From positions 468,798 through 532,797 of the forward strand of contig JAXOFM010000002.1 in NCBI GenBank assembly GCA_044841755.1: a DNA stretch of 64,000 nucleotides, read 5' to 3'. The notes under the pieces were generated by a model. The model did no database searches and had not been told where the DNA came from. It worked only from the letters and a program-made list of their open reading frames with translations. Positions 25,951-33,573 of the stretch are shown one piece after another; positions within the stretch are counted from its first letter, which is position 1, and every line of letters starts with the position of its first letter. The translations under genes were made by a program, and so were the position numbers. Source of the stretch: CAZAPO01 sp044841755 (GTDB lineage Bacteria > Bacteroidota > Bacteroidia > Flavobacteriales > Flavobacteriaceae).

Positions 25951-26625
25951 CTATTTAATTAAATTAATTACTTTTTTCATTCCGCTGGTAGCAGCCTCTG
26001 GTATAACTGTTACCTGAGCATTATTTGAAATTGCAGGATTAGGGTCTATATAAAATGTTTTGGTATCCAGAGGAACATAATTCATCAAACTTGCCGCTGG
26101 ATATACTTGCATTGAGGTGCCAATAATTAGTAAGACATCTGCCGTTTGGCAAATATCAATAGCTTTTTCAATCATAGGAACTGCTTCACCAAACCATACG
26201 ATATGAGGTCGTAATTGGTGTCCTTTTTTGCATAGATCACCAAGCACTAAATCGGTTTTCCATTCTAAAACATCTGTTCGGTCATAAGTACTTCGCACTT
26301 TAAATAATTCACCATGTAAATGTAAGACGTTTTGGCTTCCTGCACGTTCATGTAGATCGTCAACATTTTGAGTAATAATAGTTACATGATGGTCTTTTTC
26401 AAGATCTACCAAAGCGTTGTGAGCACTATTAGGCACTACTTCCAGTAATTGTCTTCTACGTTGATTATAAAACTCTAAAACCAATTCTGGATTGTTAGCA
26501 TAACCCTCTGGAGAAGCAACTTCCATCACGTCATGACCTTCCCATAAACCATTGGCATCTCGAAAAGTTTTCAATCCGCTTTCAGCACTCATTCCTGCTC
26601 CAGTTAGTACTACAATGTGTTTCAT
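25951..26625 (-). CDS. cobB: NAD-dependent protein deacylase, sirtuin (CobB/SIRT5-like)
   Basis: A 224-residue sirtuin. NAD-binding motifs are GAGMSAESGLKTFR (10-22) and TQNVDDLHERAG, with catalytic His104 in HLHGEL. Tyr53 and Arg56 in FYNQRRRQL are the pair that selects succinyl- and malonyl-lysine in class III sirtuins. The zinc loop (about residues 108-140) has just one cysteine, Cys132, where CobB proteins usually carry four, so the structural zinc is probably absent. RPHIVWFGE and GTSMQVYPA are intact. It would remove acyl groups from lysines in the cytoplasm. First gene of a pair with the creatininase-like gene; divergent from trmH. Confidence 0.93.
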   Translation of the reverse strand: MKHIVVLTGAGMSAESGLKTFRDANGLWEGHDVMEVASPEGYANNPELVLEFYNQRRRQLLEVVPNSAHNALVDLEKDHHVTIITQNVDDLHERAGSQNVLHLHGELFKVRSTYDRTDVLEWKTDLVLGDLCKKGHQLRPHIVWFGEAVPMIEKAIDICQTADVLLIIGTSMQVYPAASLMNYVPLDTKTFYIDPNPAISNNAQVTVIPEAATSGMKKVINLIK

Positions 26626-26626
26626 A

Positions 26627-26656
26627 TTTACAAATTACTATTTTAAATTATATTTG
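26627..26656 (+). promoter_or_regulatory. Candidate trmH promoter
   Basis: TATATTTG at 26649-26656 is a full TAnnTTTG match. The upstream partner TTTA (26627-26630) is poor and 18 nt away. The A of the trmH ATG lies 6 nt after the last G, so the transcript would have almost no leader. Confidence 0.4.
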
Positions 26657-26661
26657 AATAG

Positions 26662-27318
26662 ATGATCGACCTAAAATTGTTAGAATACCTGGAGTCTTAC
26701 CTTACTGAAAATCGAAAGAACCGATTTCAGGAGGTTCTATCGCAGCGCACTAAGCATTTTACCATAGCAACGGAAGACGTATATCAGCTTCATAATACAA
26801 GCGCTGTAATGCGTAGTTGTGATATTTTTGGTATTCAGGATTTGCACGTGGTTGAGCAGCGAAATCTAAAGCGTATAGATAGAGAGATAGCTATGGGAGC
26901 GCAAAAATGGGTTGATTTATATAGATATCATTCTACTAAGGAGTGTATAAATTCGCTTAAGGAGAAAGGTTATCAAATAGTAGCGACCACACCTCATGAG
27001 AACGATTTACTTCTTGAAGATTTTGATGTTACTAAGAAGTCCTGCTTCTTCTTTGGTAAGGAGGATATTGGACTTTCTGAAACAGTGATGCAAGAAGCAG
27101 ATTGTTATTTAAAAATTCCTATGGCTGGATTTACAGAAAGTTTAAACATTTCGGTTTCAGCAGCAATAATTCTGCAACATGTAACAGCCAAATTGAAGCA
27201 AACGGATATTCCTTGGCAACTTACCGAAGACGAAAAGCTGGAGAAAAGAATGGATTGGTGTCAAAAGACCATAAAAAGTATTGACTATATCTTAGAACGA
27301 TATTATAATCAGTCATAA
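26662..27318 (+). CDS. trmH: tRNA (guanosine-2'-O)-methyltransferase, TrmH/SpoU family
   Basis: A 218-residue SPOUT methyltransferase. The order matches TrmH: an N-terminal helix with RFQEVLSQRTKHFTIATEDV, motif 1 (YQLHNTSAVMRSCDIFGI, with the catalytic-arginine region), motif 2 (FFFGKEDIGLSE) and motif 3 (IPMAGFTESLNISVSAAIIL), which forms the knotted SAM site. TrmH methylates the ribose of G18 in tRNA. Length is close to the E. coli protein. It is divergent from cobB across 36 bp, and a TAnnTTTG element ends only 5 nt before its ATG. Confidence 0.9.
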   Translation: MIDLKLLEYLESYLTENRKNRFQEVLSQRTKHFTIATEDVYQLHNTSAVMRSCDIFGIQDLHVVEQRNLKRIDREIAMGAQKWVDLYRYHSTKECINSLKEKGYQIVATTPHENDLLLEDFDVTKKSCFFFGKEDIGLSETVMQEADCYLKIPMAGFTESLNISVSAAIILQHVTAKLKQTDIPWQLTEDEKLEKRMDWCQKTIKSIDYILERYYNQS

Positions 27319-27368
27319 TTTTTTTATAACTTTAAGACTATCAATTTCTTAGATAAATACAACTAACC

Positions 27369-27896
27369 ATGATAATTATTCTATATGTACTAGTTGCAAT
27401 TGTATTGTTGATTGTAGTGCTAGGGTTGATCGCACCTAACGATTATGAAGTAAGACGAAGTATTATAATCAACCACCCAATAGCCGAAACCTTTACTTAT
27501 CTGCGGCATATCAAAAACCAAAATGAATGGTCTCCTTGGAAAAAGAAAGATCCTAATATGGAACAATCTTTTGAAGGAACTGATGGTGAAATAGGTTTTG
27601 TTTCGAAATGGAAAGGGAATAAACATGTTGGTGAAGGTGAGCAGGAGATTATTTCGATTGTTGAGAATGAAACTATTGACACCGAGCTTCGCTTTTTTAA
27701 ACCGTGGAAATCAAGATCTATTGGACATTTGCTGGTTGATGAGGTAGACCCTGAACATACCTTGGTTACTTGGGGATTTACTGGAAGAAACCCATTTCCA
27801 ATGAATGCTATGTCGCTATTCATGAACTTTGAAAAGGCGATTGGAAAGGACTTTGAAGACGGTTTGGAAAGCCTAAAAAAAATACTCGAAAAGTAG
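27369..27896 (+). CDS. SRPBCC (START-like) family protein with N-terminal membrane helix
   Basis: A 175-residue protein. The first 22 residues are a membrane helix (IILYVLVAIVLLIVVLGLI). After it comes a single SRPBCC domain: an initial strand VRRSIIINHPIAETFTYLRH, the NEWSPWKKKDP loop that usually caps the cavity, and a long C-terminal helix (FEKAIGKDFEDGLESLKKIL). Such domains bind hydrophobic ligands or act as enzymes; the ligand is unknown. A VOC-family gene starts 1 nt after its stop. Confidence 0.85.
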   Translation: MIIILYVLVAIVLLIVVLGLIAPNDYEVRRSIIINHPIAETFTYLRHIKNQNEWSPWKKKDPNMEQSFEGTDGEIGFVSKWKGNKHVGEGEQEIISIVENETIDTELRFFKPWKSRSIGHLLVDEVDPEHTLVTWGFTGRNPFPMNAMSLFMNFEKAIGKDFEDGLESLKKILEK

Positions 27897-27897
27897 T

Positions 27898-28272
27898 ATG
27901 GAGCAAAATATGGTAGTTTGGTTTGAGATTCCTGTTTCAGACATGGATCGCGCCAAACAGTTTTATGAAGATGTGTTTCAACTTGAAATTAAGATTGTTG
28001 ATTTTGGTGGACTTTTAATGGGTTGGTTCCCAGATAGAGGAGAGGCTCATGGAGCTAATGGCACCTTAATTAAACAAGAAAGCTATATTCCAAGCAAAGA
28101 AGGAGCTTTAGTGTATTTTGGGTCTGAAGATGTTCAAAACGAAATAAATAGAGTAGAAGCAGCAGGCGGAAGTATTTACCAACCTAAAACGCAAATTTCA
28201 CCAGAACATGGCTATATGGCTATTTTTATAGATACTGAAGGAAATAGGGTTGCACTACACTCAAGGAGTTAA
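27898..28272 (+). CDS. VOC (glyoxalase/dioxygenase-fold) family protein
   Basis: A 124-residue single-module VOC protein. The first half opens with VVWFEIPVSDMDRAKQFYED, and the second half ends with HGYMAIFIDTEGNRVALHS. Family members include glyoxalases, antibiotic-resistance proteins and dioxygenases; nothing here identifies a reaction. It is translationally close to the SRPBCC gene (1 nt gap). Its last 12 bp overlap the end of the convergent carboxypeptidase-like gene. Confidence 0.88.
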   Translation: MEQNMVVWFEIPVSDMDRAKQFYEDVFQLEIKIVDFGGLLMGWFPDRGEAHGANGTLIKQESYIPSKEGALVYFGSEDVQNEINRVEAAGGSIYQPKTQISPEHGYMAIFIDTEGNRVALHSRS

Positions 28273-29037
28273 TCGCTTCTGACTTTTACTAAGTACTTTA
28301 TACTCTTCGTAGCATTCACTAATGGCATCAAGTATTTGAAGATCGTTAGCAGTTGCAATAAATTCTCTTGAATAATTACATTCTCTGACCAAAAGATCAA
28401 GATCCACCTTTTCTACACCTAAAAGCGCTGTTAGCATTTCACGGTCAAAACGAGAGGCAAGAATGTTTCTAATCTCATCATCTTTCTTCATTTGGCGGAG
28501 TTTACGCATTTCACGTGGTCTTTTACCGAAAATATTGTGCAAGAAATCTGCAGGATTAAAAATAGCACCAAGCACCTTTGTTACCATACTTGGTCGTCTT
28601 GTGCCTTCATACCCAGTTGTAGGTAATCCAGAAATACTATATCTGGTATCGTTTCTAACAGGAACCTGTTTAATATCTACCTCTAGGTAACCTGTTAAGC
28701 GAAGTTGATTTACAACTACTTCTTCTAAGGCCAAGGCTAGCTCTGTCATTTCAATATTGGTAGAAGAACCAAATTGAATCCAGTCGTTAGTTACTCTTAC
28801 TTTAATTGATTTATATCCTAAATACGAAAGATGTAAAGTATCGTTGGCTTCAGCAGTTATTTCAAACTCTCCTTGCGAATTTGATGAAGTTCCTATTACC
28901 TTGTTAAGGTTTACAATGTTGACGCTCTCTAATGGAGTTCCATCAGCAGCACGAATGACAGTACCTTTAACTGAATTTTGGGCAAAAACAGTTACAGACA
29001 CCAAAAACATACAAAGAAGTAGGAAAATCTTATTCAT
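28261..29037 (-). CDS. Exported carboxypeptidase-like regulatory domain protein
   Basis: A 258-residue protein with a signal peptide ending at VFAQ (residue 20). Residues 21-105 are a CarboxypepD_reg-like beta-sandwich: VKGTVIRAADGTPLESVNIV, GEFEITAEANDTLHLSYLGY. The rest is mixed, with a conserved-looking PTTGYEGTRRPS and a basic helix KRPREMRKLRQMKKDDEIR. This N-terminal module usually heads TonB receptors, but here there is no receptor barrel, so it is a stand-alone periplasmic protein of unknown role, probably a member of a known Bacteroidota family. Confidence 0.85.
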   Translation of the reverse strand: MNKIFLLLCMFLVSVTVFAQNSVKGTVIRAADGTPLESVNIVNLNKVIGTSSNSQGEFEITAEANDTLHLSYLGYKSIKVRVTNDWIQFGSSTNIEMTELALALEEVVVNQLRLTGYLEVDIKQVPVRNDTRYSISGLPTTGYEGTRRPSMVTKVLGAIFNPADFLHNIFGKRPREMRKLRQMKKDDEIRNILASRFDREMLTALLGVEKVDLDLLVRECNYSREFIATANDLQILDAISECYEEYKVLSKSQKRLTP

Positions 29038-29123
29038 GCAATTTGTTTAAAGTATAAAAGTACTAAACTAAACGTTAACTAAACTGATACCTTATAAATT
29101 TGACTAATTTTTAACACCAAGGT

Positions 29124-30893
29124 TTATTTTCGTCTATTTCTGCGTGGTCGTGAACTTCCTACATTACCTTTTTTCGAACCTTTGAAGTCAGATCTTCTTC
29201 CACTTCTTCGTTCAGCCCTGTTTCCGCCCTTTTTGTCATTTCGTCTCGATCCGCCTTTTTTTCTATCGCGACCTCTACCACGATTTCTGTTTCTCCCTTT
29301 TTCTTCGGTGATCTCAACATTTACATCACGACCATTGTAATTTATGTCGTTAAGTGTTTTTAGAACTTTCTCAGCTTCTTGTGTTTCTGTATTAAAGAAT
29401 GAATAGTTGTCAAAAACGTCTACTTTAAAAACACCATCTTGTCCAAGTTCTAGTACCTCTCTCAAAAAGTCTTTTAAACTCATCCAATCAAAACCTTCTT
29501 TCTTGCCAATATTTAAGAAGAAACGTGTAGATTTCTCATTACTAGTATCTCTTTCACTACTCTTACTGGCAGAAATATTTAGATCTTTTGCTTTTTGATA
29601 ATAGTTATGAAAACGAGTAAACTCTACCGAGAAGAATTTCTTAATTAATTCATCTTTTGACGTATCTACGAATAGTGAATTTATCTCATTAAGATAAGGA
29701 TCGATATCGTGATTAATCTCAGTATCATGAACTTTATTTGCCAATGACATTAACTGAATTTGACAAATTTCCATTCCGTTAGGAATCTCTTTTTGATCAA
29801 ATTCTTTTTTAATGATACGCTCTATACTTTTGATCTTTCTTAGCTCACTTTTAGATACTATCACCATTGACACTCCACTTTTTCCAGCTCTTCCTGTTCT
29901 ACCAGAACGATGTGTGTAAGTTTCGGTTTCGTCTGGTAATTGATAATTGATCACGTGTGTAATATCATCAACATCAATACCACGAGCAGCTACATCAGTA
30001 GCAACAAGCATTTGTATTTGCTTGTTTCTAAAGGCTTTCATTACTAAGTCTCGTTGATTCTGACTTAGATCACCATGTAAAGCTCCAGCATTATAGCCAT
30101 CATCTATTAAATTTTCAGCTACTTTTTGAGTATCTCTTTTGGTTCTACAGAATACTACCGAAAAGATATCTGGATTTGCATCTGCCAATCGTTTTAATGC
30201 TTGATAACGATCACGAGCATTTACTAAATAGTATTCATGACTAACGTTAGTGGCACCTTGATTTCTTGTTCCTACTGTTATTTCGGTAGGGCTATGCATG
30301 AATTTCTTAGCGATGATTGCCACCTCTTTTGGCATTGTTGCCGAAAATAACCAAGTGCTTTTGTCCTGTGGTGTATGTGAAAGAATTGAAGTGATGTCCT
30401 CATAGAAGCCCATGTTTAGCATTTCATCGGCTTCATCAAGTACCGCATACTCAATCTTTGTGATATCAACCAAACCACGACTGATCATATCTTTCATTCT
30501 CCCAGGAGTTGCAACAATAATTTGCGCTCCTTTCTTTACCTTTTTTGCTTGATCTGTGATACTGGCTCCACCGTAAATTGCTGTTACATTAAGACCTTTG
30601 TAATATTTACCGTAAAGTTTTAACTCGTTGGTAATTTGTAAACAAAGCTCTCTGGTAGGAGATAGAATTAGCCCTTGTGTGGTTCTGCTATCTACGTCAA
30701 TCATTTGAAGCATTGGAAAACCAAAAGCCGCTGTTTTTCCAGTTCCTGTTTGTGCTAACGCAACAAGATCGCTATCTTCACTTAATAGTAATGGAATAGC
30801 TTTATGTTGTACTTCACTAGGTTTTTCGAAACCAAGATCGTTAATGGCTTGTAGGATGTTTTCCTCAAGTCCAAGTTGTTGGAATGTGTTCAT
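29124..30893 (-). CDS. deaD: DEAD-box ATP-dependent RNA helicase (DeaD/CsdA-like)
   Basis: A 589-residue RNA helicase. Motif I is AQTGTGKT (47-54), then PTREL, TPGR, DEAD (153-156), SAT, and motif VI HRSGRTGRAG. After the helicase core there is a linker, a DbpA-type RNA-binding domain near residues 465-550 and a strongly basic Arg/Gly/Lys tail. It probably unwinds rRNA during ribosome assembly or mRNA in the cold. A TATCTTTG element about 110 nt before the ATG predicts a leader of about 105 nt with a 5'-terminal hairpin. The exact symbol is by similarity of architecture. Confidence 0.92.
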   Translation of the reverse strand: MNTFQQLGLEENILQAINDLGFEKPSEVQHKAIPLLLSEDSDLVALAQTGTGKTAAFGFPMLQMIDVDSRTTQGLILSPTRELCLQITNELKLYGKYYKGLNVTAIYGGASITDQAKKVKKGAQIIVATPGRMKDMISRGLVDITKIEYAVLDEADEMLNMGFYEDITSILSHTPQDKSTWLFSATMPKEVAIIAKKFMHSPTEITVGTRNQGATNVSHEYYLVNARDRYQALKRLADANPDIFSVVFCRTKRDTQKVAENLIDDGYNAGALHGDLSQNQRDLVMKAFRNKQIQMLVATDVAARGIDVDDITHVINYQLPDETETYTHRSGRTGRAGKSGVSMVIVSKSELRKIKSIERIIKKEFDQKEIPNGMEICQIQLMSLANKVHDTEINHDIDPYLNEINSLFVDTSKDELIKKFFSVEFTRFHNYYQKAKDLNISASKSSERDTSNEKSTRFFLNIGKKEGFDWMSLKDFLREVLELGQDGVFKVDVFDNYSFFNTETQEAEKVLKTLNDINYNGRDVNVEITEEKGRNRNRGRGRDRKKGGSRRNDKKGGNRAERRSGRRSDFKGSKKGNVGSSRPRRNRRK

Positions 30894-30979
30894 CTAAATT
30901 TAAGTATTCCGATTATGTTAAACGCGTGTTACATAAGAAGCGAATCGACATACTTAAACCTAAAACTTCTGGTAACACA

Positions 30980-30994
30980 TCCTCACGCTGAGGA
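30980..30994 (-). promoter_or_regulatory. 5'-end stem-loop in the helicase mRNA leader
   Basis: TCCTCA pairs with TGAGGA around a 3-nt loop. It would lie within the first 20 nt of the transcript predicted from the TATCTTTG element just upstream, a position typical of mRNA-stabilising hairpins. Confidence 0.45.
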
Positions 30995-31004
30995 AATTAG
31001 GGTG

Positions 31005-31012
31005 CAAAGATA
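31005..31012 (-). promoter_or_regulatory. Probable -7 element of the helicase promoter
   Basis: Reads TATCTTTG on the minus strand, followed by CA exactly as at purB. No clear TTG at -33. Confidence 0.5.
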
Positions 31013-31036
31013 AGGTTATTTATGAGAATGAGGGTT

Positions 31037-31633
31037 CTAAACATTTTTATTATCAAAGAACCCTTTTAAGATCAACTTCATTCCCCAATTCATTAATTTT
31101 TTTGATTCTTCATTGCTTAGACCTGCAACATCTTTTGCAACAATTAGTGGTTCAATTCCCATGATGATGGTTAGAAAATTAGCTAAATCCGCTTTTTCCT
31201 TTTTTGTGAGGTCTAAATCTTTAAGAATTAATTGAAGCGTCTTCTTTCGACGCGCCCCACGCTTCATCTCTAGAGGATTTGAGGTGATGATGGTGCTTAG
31301 GTACTTTCTAAAAGCTTTCTCATGGTCAATTGCTAACGTATTATAATAATCTTGTGTATCTATAATCATTTCCTCAGTCCCCTTACCTTTTATAGCATCA
31401 TATAGATCTTCAGGGCTTTTGGTTTTGATATCTAATACTACCTCGTTTGCTAATATATCTTTGTTAGAATAATATCTGTAAATAGTTGCTCTTGATATGT
31501 TCGCCTTTTTTGCAACATCTTCTAATGTGAAGTCTACTCCTTTGTTAAGGAAGTATTGCGCGCTAACCAATATTTGTTCCCTAGTTTCTAATTTTTGATT
31601 GACGCGACCTGTTTGAGTGTATTTCTCTTTCAT
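31037..31633 (-). CDS. TetR/AcrR family transcriptional regulator
   Basis: A 198-residue regulator. The N-terminal helix-turn-helix spans about residues 18-62: TREQILVSAQYFLNKG, FTLEDVAKKANISRATIYRY and YSNKDILANEV. The C-terminal ligand domain is all-helical with no recognisable motif. The divergent cupin gene starts 82 bp away. That gap carries two near-identical palindromes (TGAGA-N6-TCTCA), one touching its own start codon and one at the cupin transcription start. This points to a repressor of itself and of the cupin gene. The ligand is unknown. Confidence 0.93.
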   Translation of the reverse strand: MKEKYTQTGRVNQKLETREQILVSAQYFLNKGVDFTLEDVAKKANISRATIYRYYSNKDILANEVVLDIKTKSPEDLYDAIKGKGTEEMIIDTQDYYNTLAIDHEKAFRKYLSTIITSNPLEMKRGARRKKTLQLILKDLDLTKKEKADLANFLTIIMGIEPLIVAKDVAGLSNEESKKLMNWGMKLILKGFFDNKNV

Positions 31634-31648
31634 GAGACAAATATCTCA
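31633..31648. promoter_or_regulatory. Operator 1 of the TetR regulator
   Basis: TGAGA-caaata-TCTCA. With flanking bases it matches operator 2 over about 20 bp. It overlaps the last base of the tetR-family start codon and lies just upstream of the cupin -33 element. Confidence 0.75.
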
Positions 31649-31653
31649 TAAAA

Positions 31654-31685
31654 TTTGGTTTAATCAAAACTAAAATGTAAGTTTG
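31654..31685 (+). promoter_or_regulatory. Cupin gene promoter
   Basis: TTTG (31654-31657), 20 nt, TAAGTTTG (31678-31685): a full Bacteroidota promoter. The predicted start, about 31690, falls inside operator 2, so a bound regulator would block initiation. Confidence 0.75.
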
Positions 31686-31693
31686 TGAGACAA
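31665..31693 (-). promoter_or_regulatory. TetR-gene promoter
   Basis: On the minus strand TTG (31693-31691) and TAGTTTTG (31672-31665) are 18 nt apart. The TTG lies inside operator 2, and the short leader contains operator 1. It overlaps the opposing cupin promoter. Confidence 0.55.
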
Positions 31694-31701
31694 TAATCTC
31701 A
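31686..31701. promoter_or_regulatory. Operator 2 of the TetR regulator
   Basis: TGAGA-caataa-TCTCA, 53 bp from operator 1, close to five helical turns. It covers the predicted cupin transcription start and the -33 of the opposing promoter. Confidence 0.75.
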
Positions 31702-31715
31702 TAAAGTAAAAAAAT

Positions 31716-32141
31716 ATGAACACTAAATGGGTACTAGGGCACAAGGTAACTACTTGTGATACTTCAGGAAATTACGATTTAATGATGGCTGAAACTCCAC
31801 CACATGTTCCAGGTCCACCTCCACACTTACATAATTCATTAGAAGAAGCATTCTTAATTGTTGAAGGCGAAATGGAGTTTTTTGTTAATGGAGAAGTGAA
31901 AATAGTTAGAGCTGGAGAATCAATTGATATTCCACCTCAAACGGTGCATACATTTAGTAATAAGAGCGATCAACCTTGTAAATGGATTAACATTCACAGT
32001 CCAAAAGGGTTTAGAAACTTTTTTGAACAAATGGGTGTGTCAGAGGATGAGGAAAATGCCATTGAAAAATCGGTGGCTCCAGAAGTCATTCAAAAGGTTA
32101 TGGCTACTGCAGCCGATTATGATATGATTATTAAGGTTTGA
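31716..32141 (+). CDS. Cupin-domain protein under TetR control
   Basis: A 141-residue cytoplasmic cupin. Motif 1 is PPPHLHNSLEEAFLIVEGEM, with metal-ligand histidines and glutamate, and motif 2 is PPQTVHTFSN. The C-terminal part (FRNFFEQMG) resembles cupins often annotated as dioxygenase- or isomerase-like. The reaction is unknown. Its promoter is flanked by two operators of the divergent TetR-family regulator, so it is probably the main target. It converges on the DinB gene, and a 12-bp inverted repeat spans both stop codons. Confidence 0.88.
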   Translation: MNTKWVLGHKVTTCDTSGNYDLMMAETPPHVPGPPPHLHNSLEEAFLIVEGEMEFFVNGEVKIVRAGESIDIPPQTVHTFSNKSDQPCKWINIHSPKGFRNFFEQMGVSEDEENAIEKSVAPEVIQKVMATAADYDMIIKV

Positions 32142-32158
32142 TACAAATCATACCTTAA
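32131..32158. terminator. Shared convergent hairpin overlapping both stop codons
   Basis: TTAAGGTTTGAT pairs with ATCATACCTTAA (12-bp arms, one mismatch, 4-nt loop). It covers the ends of the cupin and DinB genes and could end transcription both ways. No strong T-run. Confidence 0.5.
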
Positions 32159-32651
32159 TTGTTTCTTTTATCTTGGCTAAATGATGAAAGCTATGTCGTA
32201 AGGCATGGTCTTCTATAAAGAACTGTGCTGTAAGAGGTGCATCTGCATTCAGTGATACTTTTCCTGAATTATCAAGTTCTTGGTCTGTAAATTTTCTAAC
32301 TGCTTTTGAAGCGTTTTCACTGTTTTGTTTTAGCAGTTCTAGTGTTTCTTCTTTTCCGACCTTACTATTATTTTCGGCGTGTTCAGCGTTCATGTTATCT
32401 ATTACTTCCTTTGTAGCTCCTTCTATATTGTTACCTGATGCAAGTACTTGTGCTAGTTCTACTTCAATAGGATATACACTTGCTACATGATGTACAACTA
32501 CGCCTATTGATCTGCCATCACCAATTACTGGTGTTTGCCATTGAGTATCAGTTAGTTTGTTTGAATAATCTAAAAGCATATTTGCTCCTTGTAATATTCT
32601 ATCTGCTAATTGAGCAGCTCTTTTACTTTCTGTGTTTTGTGAATTACTCAT
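32148..32651 (-). CDS. DinB-like four-helix metal-binding protein
   Basis: A 167-residue all-helical protein of the DinB/YfiT superfamily. The first helix holds QLADRILQGANMLLDYSNKL. The metal-binding histidine is in VVVHHVASVYPIE, and the last helix carries DHALRHSFHHLAKI with the paired histidines. In related proteins three histidines bind nickel or zinc, and some are thiol-dependent transferases. It lies 10 nt after the nitrilase gene and is cotranscribed with it, facing the TetR-controlled cupin. Confidence 0.87.
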   Translation of the reverse strand: MSNSQNTESKRAAQLADRILQGANMLLDYSNKLTDTQWQTPVIGDGRSIGVVVHHVASVYPIEVELAQVLASGNNIEGATKEVIDNMNAEHAENNSKVGKEETLELLKQNSENASKAVRKFTDQELDNSGKVSLNADAPLTAQFFIEDHALRHSFHHLAKIKETIKV

Positions 32652-32661
32652 AATTATAGTT

Positions 32662-33573
32662 TTATTGGTTTACTGAAAAATTAAATACATCTGGTCTAGC
32701 ATAATGACCTACCGCATCAAACATGCGTTTGGCTTCTATAATGGTGTTCAGATCTATATCTGCATAAAGAATACCTTCTTCTGCTTCAAGTGGACCTGCT
32801 AGCACTTGCCCTTTTGGAGATATGATGCAACTGTTTCCTGGATTGATCCATTTTCTCCCTTCTGGATAGCCATTTTTAAAGTCATACTCATCAGGAATAT
32901 CATTAATGTTCAATGCCATACAAACACTTACTACAAAGACACCACCTTCGCGAGCAATATGCTGCATAGATTGGTGCCAATTAGGGCTTTTATCCCAGGT
33001 AGGAGCAGCTAATATTTGTGCTCCAGTTTCATAGACTGCATTTCGAGCTAAAGGCATGTAGTTTTCCCAACAAATAAGTCCAGCGATCTTTCCTGCTTCA
33101 GTATTATATGATTTGAAAGTTGAACCATCTCCTTGTGCCCAAATAAGACGCTCTCCACCTGTAGGTATCAATTTTCTATGTTTACCTACAATTTCACCCT
33201 TGTGATTAATGAATAAAAGACTATTGTACAAACTGTAGCCACTGGTCTCCGTATTTCTTTCATGCATTCCCATAACAACACTAACTCCAGCTTCTTTGGC
33301 AGCGTTACACAGCTTTTTGGTTGAATCATCTGAGACAGCAACAGCATTTTCTACAAGCTTAATATAAAGTTCGTTCAACTCAGCTCCTTTACTGTTTGGA
33401 ATTAGCCAAACCCAATCAGGATATCCAGAAATAAAGGCTTCAGGAAAAACAATGACTTTAGCATCATTTTTACCTGCTTCTATTATTGCTTCACAAGCTT
33501 TTTCTACAGTTTTATCCTTGTTTAAGAATATAGGGGCTAATTGAGCTGCAGCTATTTTTGTTGTTTTGGACAT
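32662..33573 (-). CDS. Nitrilase family carbon-nitrogen hydrolase
   Basis: The ATG at 33573 (303 residues) is preferred over a GTG nine bases earlier. The catalytic triad is visible: Glu45 in VIVFPEAFISG, Lys134 in KHRKLIPT and Cys168 in GLICWENYMP. The tryptophan after the cysteine and the YPDWVW segment point to true nitrilases or cyanide hydratases rather than amidases such as Nit2. It would turn a nitrile into a carboxylic acid and ammonia in the cytoplasm. The DinB gene follows in the same transcript. Confidence 0.92.
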   Translation of the reverse strand: MSKTTKIAAAQLAPIFLNKDKTVEKACEAIIEAGKNDAKVIVFPEAFISGYPDWVWLIPNSKGAELNELYIKLVENAVAVSDDSTKKLCNAAKEAGVSVVMGMHERNTETSGYSLYNSLLFINHKGEIVGKHRKLIPTGGERLIWAQGDGSTFKSYNTEAGKIAGLICWENYMPLARNAVYETGAQILAAPTWDKSPNWHQSMQHIAREGGVFVVSVCMALNINDIPDEYDFKNGYPEGRKWINPGNSCIISPKGQVLAGPLEAEEGILYADIDLNTIIEAKRMFDAVGHYARPDVFNFSVNQ

